Under the pieces are notes generated by a model, which was not told where the DNA came from, did not search any database, and was given only the letters and a program-made list of their open reading frames with translations. 64,000 bases of DNA from Pectinophora gossypiella (Eukaryota; Arthropoda; Insecta; Lepidoptera; Gelechiidae): assembly GCF_024362695.1 (NCBI RefSeq), contig NC_065427.1, positions 186,001 to 250,000 on the forward strand, read 5' to 3'. A program made the translations under genes and the position numbers. This document shows positions 42,683 through 53,330 of the stretch, piece after piece (the first letter of the stretch is position 1; each line of letters opens with the position of its first letter).

Positions 42683-42932
42683 CTATCCAGCAGTGAGATG
42701 ATGCAGGCTAGGCTGAAATTTAAATTTAAACACCATTTCATCTGTCTGATCTATAATGTTCAATGTAGGAATAGCATCGTCTCGAAGACGCCTCCACTTT
42801 GAATTAGGAACACACATAAATGAATCCGCAGTAAAATGTTTCGAGCAAATACGGCTGTACTTATTTGGAATCCAATTTCGTCTATTAATGCGAATTATCC
42901 ATTCTTTCTCTTTGTTATCGTCTACAGGAAAT
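42683..42932 (-). CDS. THAP gene exon 2 (zinc finger core)
   Basis: This exon supplies most of a THAP DNA-binding domain: EWIIRINRRNW, the second zinc pair in YSRICSKHFTADSF (C and H two residues apart) and the closing DAIPTLNI motif, equivalent to the AVPT box of THAP proteins. The acceptor is atttttag before 42932. If read through, the frame stops at 42683, giving a 108-residue protein with exon 1. If spliced at 42734, it continues into the coiled-coil exon for 123 residues. Codons show no stop or shift, so the finger may still be functional. It could bind the element ends. Confidence 0.88.
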
Positions 42933-43136
42933 CTAAAAATTAAAAGTATCGATAATTTTAGTACATCACTATGGACAATCAACATAACCTCAAATCAATT
43001 CCGTATTCATCGATGAAACGTATAATATAATGGATATCTCAAATATTTTATGCTACAAATCTATTCAGCAAAACATATTACTTTCCTAAAATTGTTCAGC
43101 AGTTCACATTTCACTAGAAAATTACAAAAAACTTAC

Positions 43137-43213
43137 CGATGAAACGACAGAAGTTGTTGGCTATTTTCTTTTCTTCCTGAATGTGAGCTGCAGCCCCATA
43201 CCACACAAGACAT
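43137..43213 (-). CDS. THAP gene exon 1 (start and first zinc pair)
   Basis: ATG at 43211-43213 begins MSCVVWGCSSHSGRKENSQQ, giving the first two zinc ligands C3 and C8. The exon ends in a canonical donor (cg-gtaagt at 43131-43136). The 204-base intron to exon 2 preserves the frame (CG plus A gives Arg-26). The region between it and the right terminal repeat (43214-43558) should hold the promoter; no TATA box is obvious. Confidence 0.88.
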
Positions 43214-43558
43214 AATGTCACACAGTCGAGACACTCAATTATTTGATATAAATAAAAGTTTCTTTCCATTTATTTGGAAAAATATTGTTAAATTATCACT
43301 TAAAACAATCTGAACACAAGACACTCGTAAACACAGTTGACGCGACCGTGTCAAATAGTTCGGTAAATATAAGTAAAATCTTCTTATGTATGTTACTATG
43401 TATTTGGCCGAGTTAAAATGAGTCCAATAGGTCCAAATGACATTTCATGTTGTGACAACCTCGGAAAAAATGAAGCAAAGAGCGAATCATTTGTCCTTTT
43501 CTCACTCATAGTTTGTGTCGTAAGCTAGAAGAGAGCCGGTTTATAGTTTCTGAATTCT

Positions 43559-43598
43559 TATTTTAGCCTTCCTTCTATGCTTTAGTTATTGTTCTGAG
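43559..43598 (-). repeat. Right terminal inverted repeat
   Basis: Perfect inverse of 41090-41129; followed by the 8-bp duplication at 43599-43606. Confidence 0.95.
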
Positions 43599-43606
43599 AT
43601 CCTTCA

Positions 43607-44419
43607 TTATTCGTACTTCTTCTATCGTGTGGGTTGTGAAGTAAATCTATTACCAAGGAAAGGAGGACCACGGAGATCTAGGTATTATTTCATAATATTT
43701 TTTATTATGATTATTGTGTAGAACGACGGTGCTTCGATGTCGCAACGAACCCACTACGATGTCCGTGTGGTCTTACTCTAAGCCATTTTATTACGTTATT
43801 ATGTTAACGCCCCTGCCACTAAAGCATATTATGATGTGAAATAATGTGATTTGCTCGGCGATCGTCCACGCTGACAGGCCAACTAACCGCGTCCGTCCGA
43901 TAAAGCTGTCCACACGAACGCAGATACACACACAATACACATACATAATAAAATATTAGACACATAATAATAATATACCTAGGAAATAATAAAATGTATT
44001 TATTGTTCCAAACAACTTAAAAACTAATAAGTACAATTATATGATAGATAATGCTAGAAGATTAACAATTTTAAGGCACTGCTGGCATTTACAATAGGTA
44101 CAACCTGTGCTATAAGTACCAGCTACACAATTTATTAATATGATTTATCTCTCTGCTGGCCTGTGCGTTAGAAAAAAACACTGACATAACAGCTAAGCAC
44201 CCCGACATTGTGGACTACACGGATACTACCTGCATGGCCGACCACCATACTATTACCATTACATCATAATGCCCATTCTAGTATTTATGCATCAACAGTA
44301 TGTTGTATCTCCACAACTGTATTTTTGTCTTAAAATTGTAAATCACGTAAAAGCCTGGTGGTGAAAAAAGGCCACATCAAAGCAATAGCAATTTTGCTTT
44401 TTTTTTGCCCGACTGTTGA
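43607..44419. other. Intergenic, no gene recognised
   Basis: A short piece at 43616-43650 (cttctatcgtgtgggttgtg) is the reverse of the SINE tail. Nothing else recognised. Confidence 0.45.
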
Positions 44420-44449
44420 GGAGGGTAATGTTTTTCGAGTGTATAGGTA

Positions 44450-44760
44450 TATGTGTTTATGTCTGTCTGTTTCTTTGTAGCTTCCTGTAGCCTAAACGGC
44501 TTAATGTATTTTAATGTATGAGGTATCGTTAGATTCGTCTTGACCATGGGTTTGTTACAGGATACATTTTATCCCGAAATTACAGCGGGATATTCGTATC
44601 TGTTTACAATTATCGATTAATAACTTGGTAACGCCATCTGTTGACAAGAAGTGAAAGATTGCTATCAGTTGTTGATTTCGCTACTCGCCACTAGAGGGCA
44701 GGAGCAGTCAAAAATAGTTAAATAGTTACTGAAAAAGGCTGATACTTACATAATAATCTA
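44450..44760 (+). repeat. Dispersed repeat, 'cctgtagcctaaacggctt' family
   Basis: Shares cctgtagcctaaacggctta, tgaggtatcgttagattcgt and acttacataataatctacaa with 59140-59350, in order and orientation. Unclassified. Confidence 0.75.
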
Positions 44761-44794
44761 CAAAATTTTCGTTAAATAAAATATGAGTAAGTAC

Positions 44795-45535
44795 ATACAT
44801 AAACTCACGCCTATTTTCCACCGGGGTATGCTTACCCCGGTGGAAACTATGAAATTCCATTATTTCCGATCCTGACATACTTCTCTTGCTTCCTCCACAT
44901 TCATCAATCGTTTCATACACGCACGCCGGTCCAGAGTAGATCGTACTGAAACTTTTCTAAGGACATCTCCAATTTGGTCAATGTACGTTCTTCTAGGTCT
45001 TTTTCTGCCAGCCCTATCACAAACCTTCGCTTGATACACTGCTTTCGTAATCCTATTATCCTTCATCCACTCTATGTGTCCAAACCAACATAATATTCCC
45101 TTCTCAATCTTAGTCACTATATCTCTTTTCTCTTATCACTGTTTCTCACTCTATCACTCAACTTAACACCGCAGATGCTACGCAAAGACCTCATTTCTAC
45201 GACATTAATCCTACTTTCATGTTTCTTCTGCCATACCCAACATTCACTACCATGCTTCAGCGTAGGGACCACTACTGCATTATGAACAGCCATCCTCACA
45301 TCTTGCGATACAGCCATGCACACATCTAATAACTGCATGCGTTGCCCCATTCACTCGATTACCCAATTTTACTTTTATTTCTATATCTTCATCACATTTA
45401 CCATCCCTTGTAAACATAATACCCAAATTAATTCACTTGTTCAACCTTTTCCTTCCCAATCGACAGCTAGTCCCATGCACTCATATCTTCTAAATAATCA
45501 CAAATCTTATATTTTTTTACGCACTTATGTGTGAG
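44795..45535 (-). pseudogene. RTE-like LINE, C-terminal reverse transcriptase remnant
   Basis: Three minus-strand frames in a row make one decayed protein. The order is MFTRDGKCDEDIE (near 45400), then VRMAVHNAVVVPTLKHGSEC and RINVVEMRSLRSICGVKLSD (45117-45350), then CWFGHIEWMKDNRITKAVYQ to RRACMKRLMNVEEAREVC (44860-45117). This is the conserved end of an RTE-type reverse transcriptase. Frameshifts near 45355 and 45117 and loss of the 5' part make it dead. The 3' end (ccggggtatgcttacccc...) matches pieces at 27641 and 45530. Confidence 0.85.
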
Positions 45536-45700
45536 TTCACGCCTGATTCCCACCGAGGTAAACCGAGAATATGGAAATCCATTCTTTCGACCCTGATAAT
45601 TGTATCTCTCATGTTTCCTCCACATTCATAAATTACGTCTTACAAGAACGCCGGTTATGCGCGGGTCAAAGTAGATCATACAAAACCTCTCCTAGAAACA
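45536..45700 (-). repeat. Second RTE-like LINE 3' fragment
   Basis: tcacgcctgattcccaccga, atttcctccacattc-like and 'acgccggttatgcgcggg' repeat the order of 44808-44945. A second truncated copy lies next to the first. Confidence 0.7.
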
Positions 45701-46499
45701 AACTTTAATACAAACAGGTGAGTAGTAAAACTAATTTCTATGAAAGCAGTGCAGCCAGCAATAATAGTTGTTTTATAAGCAGCTAATTAGCTCGCCGCTT
45801 CAACCGCGGGATATTACCTACCTAGCTGGATCTCAACCGCAGTAAGCGAGTGATCATTGAGGGTCTACAAGTGATTGCGTCATGTTTCAGGTGTTTTGAA
45901 GAGACCTAGAGATAGATGTGATTGTAGATTGTAAGTTTTAGAATACTAGGTAGGTCACCTTAGTTACTATGTTAGGTTAGGTTACTATATTTATTTGTCA
46001 AATAGAACCAAAATAGAATCATTAATGATTGTAAATTCAAATGAACTATTCAGAATTGTTTAAGAATTGAATTGTGATGACCGGAAAGTACTGTTTACTA
46101 CAAACGAACCTATTGTTTAGAAATCTTATTTTTATGATTATTTAATTTAATACAACCACTTACCAAAACTTTCTTCTGACCTAAGTATTTTTAACATTAA
46201 GTATTTACTTTATTTGATTTTATAGTTACATTGAAGTCCAAAAACGATAAAAAGATAAATCCGTCGAAATAATATTTCTAAGAAAAGATAATCTGTTCAT
46301 CCTGAAAGCCAAATCGGACCCCAAAGGATATTTTTTCCGTACGCAAAAAGCCACATTCATATTTTTTATCCGCTTAAGTAAAGAAAAATCCGTAAACACA
46401 GTTACATAAGCCTCCGGGAGAACATAAAAGAGCCTAAAGCATATCGGCTCCCGCCTTAATCTGCCATAAACAATCGCACGAACAAAACCTCGCAATAGT
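45701..46499. other. Intergenic, no gene recognised
   Basis: AT-rich; a 'taggttaggtt' phrase at 45972 is too short to be telomeric. Confidence 0.45.
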
Positions 46500-46860
46500 A
46501 AATTTCAGGAAAAGTCATCCGAGGAAGTAATGGCTGAATTTTCTGATCAACCGCCGCTCTCAAGTCAAAACGAACTCTGTTACTCGACGATAAACGTCAA
46601 GTTTGGACGTCGTTTCGAGAATTTCTTACCATCATTTGGTTTTCACAAGGCTATAAGGCGAGGGTATAGAGTCGCGTTTGCCGTGGCAGGCTGCGGCCGG
46701 AGCATTTAATCCGGAGCTGTTATTTTTCCGGTGATACATCAAAGCGGCGACTTTCCGCGGCAAATTGTATCAACCCGCTGATGTATGTATCGCTGCCCGC
46801 GTGTTGTGTGTGCGACACACTCCGGCCGGGTAACAAATACAATAACGCACAAACTTGTAG
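46500..46860. other. Complex GC-richer block, possible regulatory DNA
   Basis: Non-repetitive compared with its surroundings, with no ORF of note. Blocks of this kind in insect intergenic DNA are sometimes conserved enhancers, but nothing in the sequence proves it. Confidence 0.25.
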
Positions 46861-47429
46861 ATACGAGGGGAACAGGTAACTCACGAATTTGGATTAGGTA
46901 GATACTTTTCTTCTATTTCAAATTTTTTCTAGCATTACCGTTAGCAAGTATGCTGAAGCTTAAATATCCACTTCCGAATCACATCGAGAGCTTTGACCAA
47001 ACTTTTTACCTAGTCGTACGCAGATAGCATTCGCTGCGCCTAGTAGTGGAAAGTCGAAGCCCTCGATATTATTTTATTTATTTTTATATTCGCAGCGCCG
47101 TTGCCGTGCAGACCCTGCTGCTTACTTACGCACTAAGCAAATATGCGAATTAGAGACATAGATAATGAATTTTGTTCTTCGTCTCATCATAATTACAAGT
47201 CTCATTAGTCTACTGAGGACGGTTTAAGCAATGCCTGCGTATAACTCAATATTATGATAAAAACCTAGGCGTGTATATGCTTATTACTCATATGGCCCTA
47301 CTTGGTTCAATACCTAAATAGCACACAAATTGAATATCTTTGACACAGACATCGCTCCAATCAAATATCTTAGCGACCAGCGTTATAAATATTTCTCATA
47401 GGAAAGCAAACACTTGTAAGTTACGACGT
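46861..47429. other. Intergenic, no gene recognised
   Basis: No coding or repeat signature that I can support. Confidence 0.45.
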
Positions 47430-47670
47430 TTCAGCTAGCATCCATCGCGCGTGTGTGGTGGTTCGGCAGCTCTCGATTAGATATCGCATTGGAATGGTAT
47501 CGGCGATTATTTATATGACGGCGGGCGGCGCCGGCGGCGGCGGCCGGCCGCGGGTGGAATCAGCGCTTCCGGGGCTCACATGGTTGTATATGATGGACCG
47601 CGGGTGTTGTCGTTTTTATCGTGGGCATTCATCGCCTTTTCAACAGTTTATACTTCAAATTTGACTACTG
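47430..47670. other. GC-rich block with GGC/GCC runs
   Basis: A small GC-rich island (cggcgggcggcgccggcggc near 47520) inside AT-rich DNA. Could be a promoter-proximal or regulatory block; the 69-codon ORF across it is not convincing. Confidence 0.25.
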
Positions 47671-47924
47671 TCGTGATTGGCGATGTCCTTATATTGTCAA
47701 TGCTTATTTTAGTACTTAAATAGGTACCTACTTTTCCGTTAGATCAGGACGCGTTCACCTGGTTATACCATTAATCGACTAAGGCTTGTCATACATGTCA
47801 TAATAATGGACTTAGTAGGTACCTACATATTCTACACAGGCTGGTACCCATTATCATTTTATTACTATTACTATGGTTCATCATATTAATCAAACGACTT
47901 CAATAGCAAGTGTAACAGCCTCTA

Positions 47925-48125
47925 GTCCAGTGGTTGAGACCTGGACTCATATTCCGGAGGTCGAGGGTTAGAATCCATGTGGTTTTGGCAGTTTGATCAG
48001 GACATTGCTGGCTGATTGTCCGAAAGTAAGATTATCCGTGCTTCGGAAGGCACGTTAAGCAGTGGGTCTCAGTTACTATTTACTGTAATAAGTATGTGGT
48101 CATTACATGAATAATGTAAGTGTTT
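47925..48125 (+). mobile_element. tRNA-derived SINE, degraded copy
   Basis: Head 'tagtccagtggttgag' and body ccgtgcttcggaaggcacgt match 16237-16450; the box B (ggttagaatcc) is mutated. Confidence 0.82.
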
Positions 48126-48365
48126 GAGGCGGTCTCCGGTGTAAATAAAACTCCTTCGAGATAGTGTAAAGCGGACTATATTGAAATAACATTGAATTAT
48201 TTACAGTAGTTACAAGATACATTTTCAACAGATTGAGAAAAGTTAAGTACAAATAGTAATAATTAGCTTAAATAGTAAGATGAACTATTTAACCCAACTA
48301 TAGGTACATCTACAACAGTTATTCTTAAAAAGAAAACATTATACATCATAACAATACAAGGGTCT

Positions 48366-48835
48366 ATATTGGCTGCTGGGTCGAAACTCTAAACTAACTA
48401 CTGACAACAAGTTACTAGTTTACACAGCAATTCTAAAACCGATTTGGACATACGGCATAGAACTGTGGGGCTCTGCCAGCGCTTCTAATGTAATGGTAAT
48501 ACAAAGGGTGCAAAACTACATATTAAAACATTTATACAACGCACCATGGTTCATCAAAACAATAGAAGTGCACGAAATTCTAAATGTACCAATGAAATAT
48601 GCAATCGTGGAACGCAGTACAAAAAAAGATTAGAAATGCACCCAAATCATTTTGCGGGGCAACTAACCATTCCAGAAACCATACGTTGTCTAAAAAAGAA
48701 ACGAGACTTTTTCGATAAGGACAGTCAGACCGAATGACTACTTCAAAGAAAGGACTGCCTTCGCTGGGAGTAGCGTCCTCCATGCCATATAAACACAACT
48801 CATCTGTTTATAGTCACAAAAAAAACACAAAAAGA
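48366..48835 (+). pseudogene. 5'-truncated Jockey-clade LINE ORF2 end
   Basis: The plus-strand frame from 48373 reads LLGRNSKLTTDNKLLVYTAI and LKPIWTYGIELWGSASASN, a hallmark of the region after the reverse transcriptase in Jockey-clade ORF2. A one-base shift in the A-run at about 48620 moves the remainder to the frame ending KKKRDFFDKDSQTE at 48737. A short 3' UTR and A-rich end follow to 48835. It is a different family from the one at 56200, judged by sequence. Confidence 0.85.
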
Positions 48836-48936
48836 AAACATCATAACAATATTCATAAAAAATTGTTGTTAGTGAAAAATGAACCAAAGTTTAGCATGGC
48901 TTCAATCTGACACAAAACAGTGAAGGAGAGTAGAGG

Positions 48937-48983
48937 CCACCAAACACAGGTGAGAAGCATGGAATGTCACCTGTGTTTGGTGG
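48937..48983. repeat. Perfect 17-bp hairpin
   Basis: ccaccaaacacaggtga (48937-48953) and tcacctgtgtttggtgg (48967-48983) are exact inverse copies with a 13-base loop. Confidence 0.93.
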
Positions 48984-49139
48984 ATCAGAGATGCGAGCAG
49001 CTTGTGCAACTCAGCAAACTAGTTGTCTGCACCCGTGAACTTCACTGCGTTATTAGAGTAGTGGGGTACTTGGTGTTTATGAAGGGCGGCGTAGGCTGCT
49101 CATTATACGATGAGAGGCGCTCTGACTAACCTGAAAAAA

Positions 49140-50460
49140 TATGTCCACACCCATAAGCATTTCAATTTCCACAGGCACATTAAAGGTATCATCTGCAAAT
49201 GGTAAGCTGGGTTGGGCTGGGCTAATTGCATGTTATTGTGTCAATGACATGACAATTGACTGTAGTTGTATAGTCAGACTTCAATGAATACACATGCAAT
49301 GGAGGGGGTCTTTGCATGGGAAATACCAACTATATCAACCACATTCCGTTTAGGAGTCACGCATAGCATATTGATAAGTTTGCTGGTAATAAATGAAACC
49401 TGTGACCGGCACTGTCTAATAAGGCCTACATGGTGTGCTCTGTGCCATCGTGTCATGAGAATAATTGCATGACTGTAATACAATACAGTCCTAGACCACC
49501 TCCTTAGCGTGCAGTAATGTAATATGAATTTGTCTGCACGTAGCACATCAGAAATGGTATCTGCATTTTTTGTGTGTGAATTTAAGCATACATCACACAA
49601 CTTGTTAACCCTTACAAACTGTATTCTGTCAAAAACGGCCATACATATAAAATGTGGACAGTTAAATAATCTATGGGTTGTGGACTTACATTTTAGACAT
49701 CCGGAGGCTCCCGAGTTGGTAGCGACGTTGACAGCAAGTTTCTTCCTTGCCATACCCTGGTGAGCAGTTTCCAGAGCCAAGGCTCATCGTTCGTTCGTAC
49801 TCAAGGAACTCCCTGAGCGATGAGTCGGTCTTCAGGTCTCTTTCTATCTGACATGCTTGTGCCGTGAAGGTATCTAATCTGCAAAACAAAAGACAATAAT
49901 ATAACATCCCATAATTTATTTAACTGAGTCTCGGTTCTTCGCGCAGTTGCACTTAGGTTGATTGTGTTATATGAACACACTTAATCAAGTGACGATTGTC
50001 ATATCTACTTGTAATTAATTGTAATGCTCTTCATAACTCTCGTGTAACAAAGGTAAGTTCTTTTTAAGTCATAGGCCTCATCTTTTTACAAAGTCCTTAA
50101 ATAATACAGATGTATGTTGGATATTGTCTAAGGAACTGTTATTGTGAATCACGCTTTTATAAAGCTGAATAAATCGTTTGAAGTCACCATACTTACCAGT
50201 GCGGTGAAAGGTTTATTTTGTATTTGACGTAGATTGAGTCTGGCAGACGCCGTTGACGGCGTGCTGGGCGAATAACCGTGCCGGAGAGCAAAGACATTTG
50301 GCTGCTCAGGGAACTTAGGGCCGAGTAATAATTTCCCATATACACATCTTCCTTGTCATCATCACTAAGCTGCATTATTTCCACATCAAACTCGTACTCC
50401 TTGAATGACGTCTCGAGCCGCGACTTGCGAACGTTTAAAGTGTCCTAGTCGCTTTATTGA
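49140..50460 (-). pseudogene. Decayed BEL/Pao gag-protease remnant
   Basis: Minus-strand pieces fit gag order. At 50193-50460, ETSFKEYEFDVEIMQLSDDD and NYYSALSSLSSQM; at about 49790-49880, TAQACQIERDLKTDSSLREF; at 49274-49780, zinc-finger-like CLKCKSTTHRLFNC and LCDVCLNSH, then SQVSFITSKLINML of a protease. The protease aspartate is replaced (GLIRQCRSQ). About 150 residues of gag expected between the first two pieces are missing, and frames change. A good donor (gtaagt at 50191) and acceptor (gttttgcag near 49881) flank that gap, but joining them would create a stop. No LTR was identified. Confidence 0.6.
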
Positions 50461-50539
50461 ATTATTCGCTAGCCACGGAAATTAAAAATCCGTGTCAGCG
50501 TGCCCTTGTTTACATAGGTATCTCATACTCTCTCTACTC

Positions 50540-50800
50540 TCTTGCCGCAATTAAATGATGAAGGAAGACGCTTGTCGCTCGTCGTCTCTGACGTCTCTCC
50601 CATTGCCGGTTATTATAATTAGTACAGTTGCTGTGCCTCACCTTGCTGTGATTGGTTGCCACTCTGCGTCAAAATTCCCGCTTGTCCGTGATTGGCTGAT
50701 ATGCCGTGGCGCCGTTGTACTATAGGCCGCACGCACATGGTACACCGATTGAATGAATGATGCAGATTCTCCCCTCTTGCAGGCGGTAAAAATAAATTTA
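50540..50800. promoter_or_regulatory. Possible promoter-like block with ATTGG boxes
   Basis: gtgattggttgcc at 50648 and gtgattggctgat at 50688 are two inverse CCAAT boxes 40 bases apart in a GC-moderate block, upstream of the minus-strand remnant at 50460. It could be the old LTR promoter or a host promoter. Confidence 0.3.
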
Positions 50801-51059
50801 AATAATATGTGCGACGACCAAGCGAAGACAAAGACCAAGTGCGACAAAAAAAAACGATCAATAAACTGCCAATATTGATCACTGAGATTGAAGTAGATTG
50901 AAGTAAAAATTAAAGTCACAAATAAAAAATAATAAATTGCCGCTCATGAATATTAAGTTGCGTGTAGCTTGTATGATATAAAATGATGATGCTCACGATT
51001 ACCTATGTAGCGTGAAAAACAACAACCCACACAAGAGAAGATGAAATAGTAAGTGTAAC

Positions 51060-51170
51060 AACAAGTTGTCTTCTGATTACTTGTGGGTCTGCCCACCCCA
51101 TTGGGGATTGCAGGGAAGAGATTATGTATTTCGTTGACGCACAATGTTTTATCACGAGCTAATATCATAT
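51060..51170 (-). repeat. Dispersed 'ctgcccaccccattgg' repeat
   Basis: tgtgggtctgcccaccccat and related phrases recur at 51600-51720, 52105-52215 and 63185-63430. Unclassified. Confidence 0.6.
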
Positions 51171-51326
51171 TCCAGCGGGGTATAATAGTAATTAAGACTT
51201 CCTCATCATTTCAGTGACTTTCCTTATCTTAATCTGCATCAGTCATTAGTGAAGTTATAAAAGTTAGCTCCACCTACGACGAATGCATATCTAATGTATT
51301 TCTATTACAAGCAAGTCACTATATTT

Positions 51327-51384
51327 CCGGCCAAGTAGTTAATGCTATTTGCGGCAAATCTAAAATAAGTCACGCCAAAAAATA
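51327..51384 (+). mobile_element. Minimal Jockey-like LINE end, 58 bp
   Basis: Begins ccggccaagtagttaatgct and ends ataagtcacgccaaaaaa; same 5' break point as 39590 and 57197. Confidence 0.85.
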
Positions 51385-51435
51385 GTCTAATAGAAAGGTC
51401 GGTATGTACTTAGTTCATCGTGCGATGGATGTACT
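51385..51435 (+). repeat. Dispersed repeat, 'gtacttagttcatc' family
   Basis: gtctaatagaaaggtcggta then gtacttagttcatcgtgcga and gatggatgtac. Confidence 0.6.
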
Positions 51436-51599
51436 TCTTACGTTAAAAAAAGTCACTATAGCACATACTTACATACATTTAATACGTGGATAATGTGGTT
51501 GTTTGTACATGTACTTATATGAAAATATCCTACGCCTATTGTTAACATATTATGTAAGTATAATTGTTTATTATTCCATGAAAATAAATAAAATAAAAA

Positions 51600-51720
51600 T
51601 ACATACATAAACTCACGCCCTTAATTCCTAATGGGATGGGCAGAGCCACAAGTAATTAAGGACAACTTGCAGCCACGTGATGTCCTAAGATGGGTAATGA
51701 ACTAAGCTCACTATTCTCTG
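51600..51720. repeat. Dispersed 'ctgcccaccccattgg' repeat, reverse
   Basis: actcacgcccttaattccta and 'atgggatgggcagagccac' match 63185-63220. Confidence 0.6.
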
Positions 51721-51842
51721 ATATGTCTTCAAAGCTATTTAGATAAATTCAAGTCTTGCTATGAGCTACAAATAAAATCTTAGGTATAATAACAGTTGTA
51801 AGTACCTAATTGTAGTTTATGGCTTTTGACGTATCATAACAG

Positions 51843-52065
51843 CCTGCGTGTTCTAGTGGCAGAACTTCCCGATGGGGACATTGTCGAAATTACTTTGTGA
51901 AACTGTCCTTTGTTTGGTAAGGACACCGCTGGTTTGAATCACCCGATTGTCCGAAAAACTAAGATGAGTCGTGCTTTGGAGGGCACGTTATCCGTTGCAG
52001 TGGACTAGTGTGGTGGACTATTATAGGCCAGCAGTGGGACGTATATAGGTTGTTTATGTAGAAGG
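51843..52065 (+). mobile_element. tRNA-derived SINE, diverged copy
   Basis: Head 'gtgttctagtggcagaact', body 'cgtgctttggagggcacgtt' and the ending 'ccagcagtgggacgtatata', which is also found at 55100-55120. Confidence 0.75.
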
Positions 52066-52239
52066 CATATGAGTGAGATAGGTATTGTCCATTTTACCCA
52101 ACTCAGTTCTTCGAAAAGTTGGTGCAAGTTGTTTTCTGATTATCTATGGTTCTGCCCACCACCTTACGGATCACCTTATGCAGTTTATGGTAGTTGACAC
52201 CAAACAATGCGTAGAAAAAGACAAGCATTTTAGTTGTCC

Positions 52240-52750
52240 TATAAGTACCACAATTGATCCGATTGAGTGTATTGAACTCCGTCCCAGCAAACAAAGATAC
52301 ATTTCAATTGAACGTAAACAATTACATTGAAGTTGGAGCCGTTTTAAAAAGACTGTTTACAGCGCAGTCGAAAGGATTGCATCGTAGTTTGGAGGATTCG
52401 GCACAAATAAATATTGTTTTGAGCGGCGGCGCGCGGGCGCTGGCGGCTCGCCATACAGTCCCCCAGCGTAATCTGCACCGGAAACGCCCTATGACACCGC
52501 GTCTTTTTAAAAGAAATTGCTCCAGCTACAATTCTTTGGCGCGGGAAGCGGAGAGCAATGGAAAAATAACAATTAATTGTCTAGACTCTCGACACGCGGC
52601 GTGGCAACTTGCAGCGCTTGCTATGCAACGATTTCTGTCGCCTTTATTTAGGTTACCTATTACAATTTCAAAATTGAGATTTATTTGCAGTAAGGGAAAT
52701 ATTGCGTGGGATACATCGTCCTTGTTCCCGAAGAGGCAGGCAGAGGTATA
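52240..52750 (+). other. Open frame of 165 codons, not recognised
   Basis: The frame 52254-52751 covers a GC-richer block (ggcggcgcgcgggcgctggc near 52425). No domain is recognised, and its composition looks more like a GC island than a protein gene. It may be the 5' region of a host gene or chance. Confidence 0.2.
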
Positions 52751-52759
52751 GATACAACA

Positions 52760-52990
52760 TATACCTATGGAAGGAAGCTACACCCGCTCCTCGCCAGCTA
52801 TGTTTAAGTAGGTACGTCAAACAAGATGACCCGGCAACATCGTATCACCCTTTTCCATATTTGCTCATCGTTTAATTCTTTCCTGGACTTCCGCAAATAT
52901 TTCAAGACTAAAATTTGCCAAACCGGTTCAGCCGTTCTCGAGTTTTAGCGAGACTAAAAAACAGCAATTTCTTTTTATATAGATAGATGG
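52760..52990. repeat. Common lepidopteran repeat fragment
   Basis: 'ccgttctcgagttttagcga' and 'ccaaaccggttcag' phrases are typical of a dispersed LINE or Helitron-like tail; ends in ttatatagatagat. Confidence 0.5.
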
Positions 52991-53179
52991 ATTAAATACT
53001 TTATTGAGCACAATGGACACAAGATAAACAGAGGATACAGAAAGGAACAAAAGGCGACCTTATTGCTCGTGCAGCAATTACATAGATGTTTTTTATGGCC
53101 GTAAATTTGATTGAAGTAGCCAGAGCCGCAATGTGTCAGAAAAAAATGCCGAAGAGGACATACGCAGTAACAATTGATA

Positions 53180-53330
53180 CATATTAAAGCCTTCGGACCC
53201 TTATCCGCGATAGACACCATGGTTGCGCCATCAACTATATATGTATGCAATTGTGGGAAGGGCCCACCTTTCTCCGCAACCAATTTATTGTCGGCAACGG
53301 TAGTGTCCTACTGAGATAGGGTCCTTAAGT
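53180..53330. repeat. Dispersed repeat, 'agatagggtcc' family
   Basis: 'ccgcaaccaatttattgtcg' then gtgtcctactgagatagggt, as near 16120-16200 and 28545-28650. Confidence 0.5.

Larger units (their letters stand above)
41090..43598 (-). mobile_element. P-like DNA transposon, non-autonomous, with THAP gene
   Basis: The 2509-bp element has 40-bp perfect terminal inverted repeats (41090-41129 and 43559-43598; outer end ctcagaacaataactaaagc) and an 8-bp duplication. It carries a minus-strand spliced gene for a THAP finger plus coiled coil. Target duplications of 8 bp are typical of P and hAT elements; a THAP domain at the start of the coding region is typical of P transposase. No catalytic domain is present, so it could move only with help. 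Its arms are related beyond the 40-bp ends for about 400 bases, and a decayed copy of exon 1 sits in the left arm. The P assignment is inferred; the ends do not look like the Drosophila P ends. Confidence 0.75.

Noticed and set aside
45960..45985. TTAGG telomeric repeat
   Set aside because: Only two or three imperfect units in ordinary AT-rich DNA.
52254..52751. 165-codon host gene
   Set aside because: No domain, no splice-supported neighbours and a composition explained by a GC-rich patch; kept only as an unrecognised open frame.
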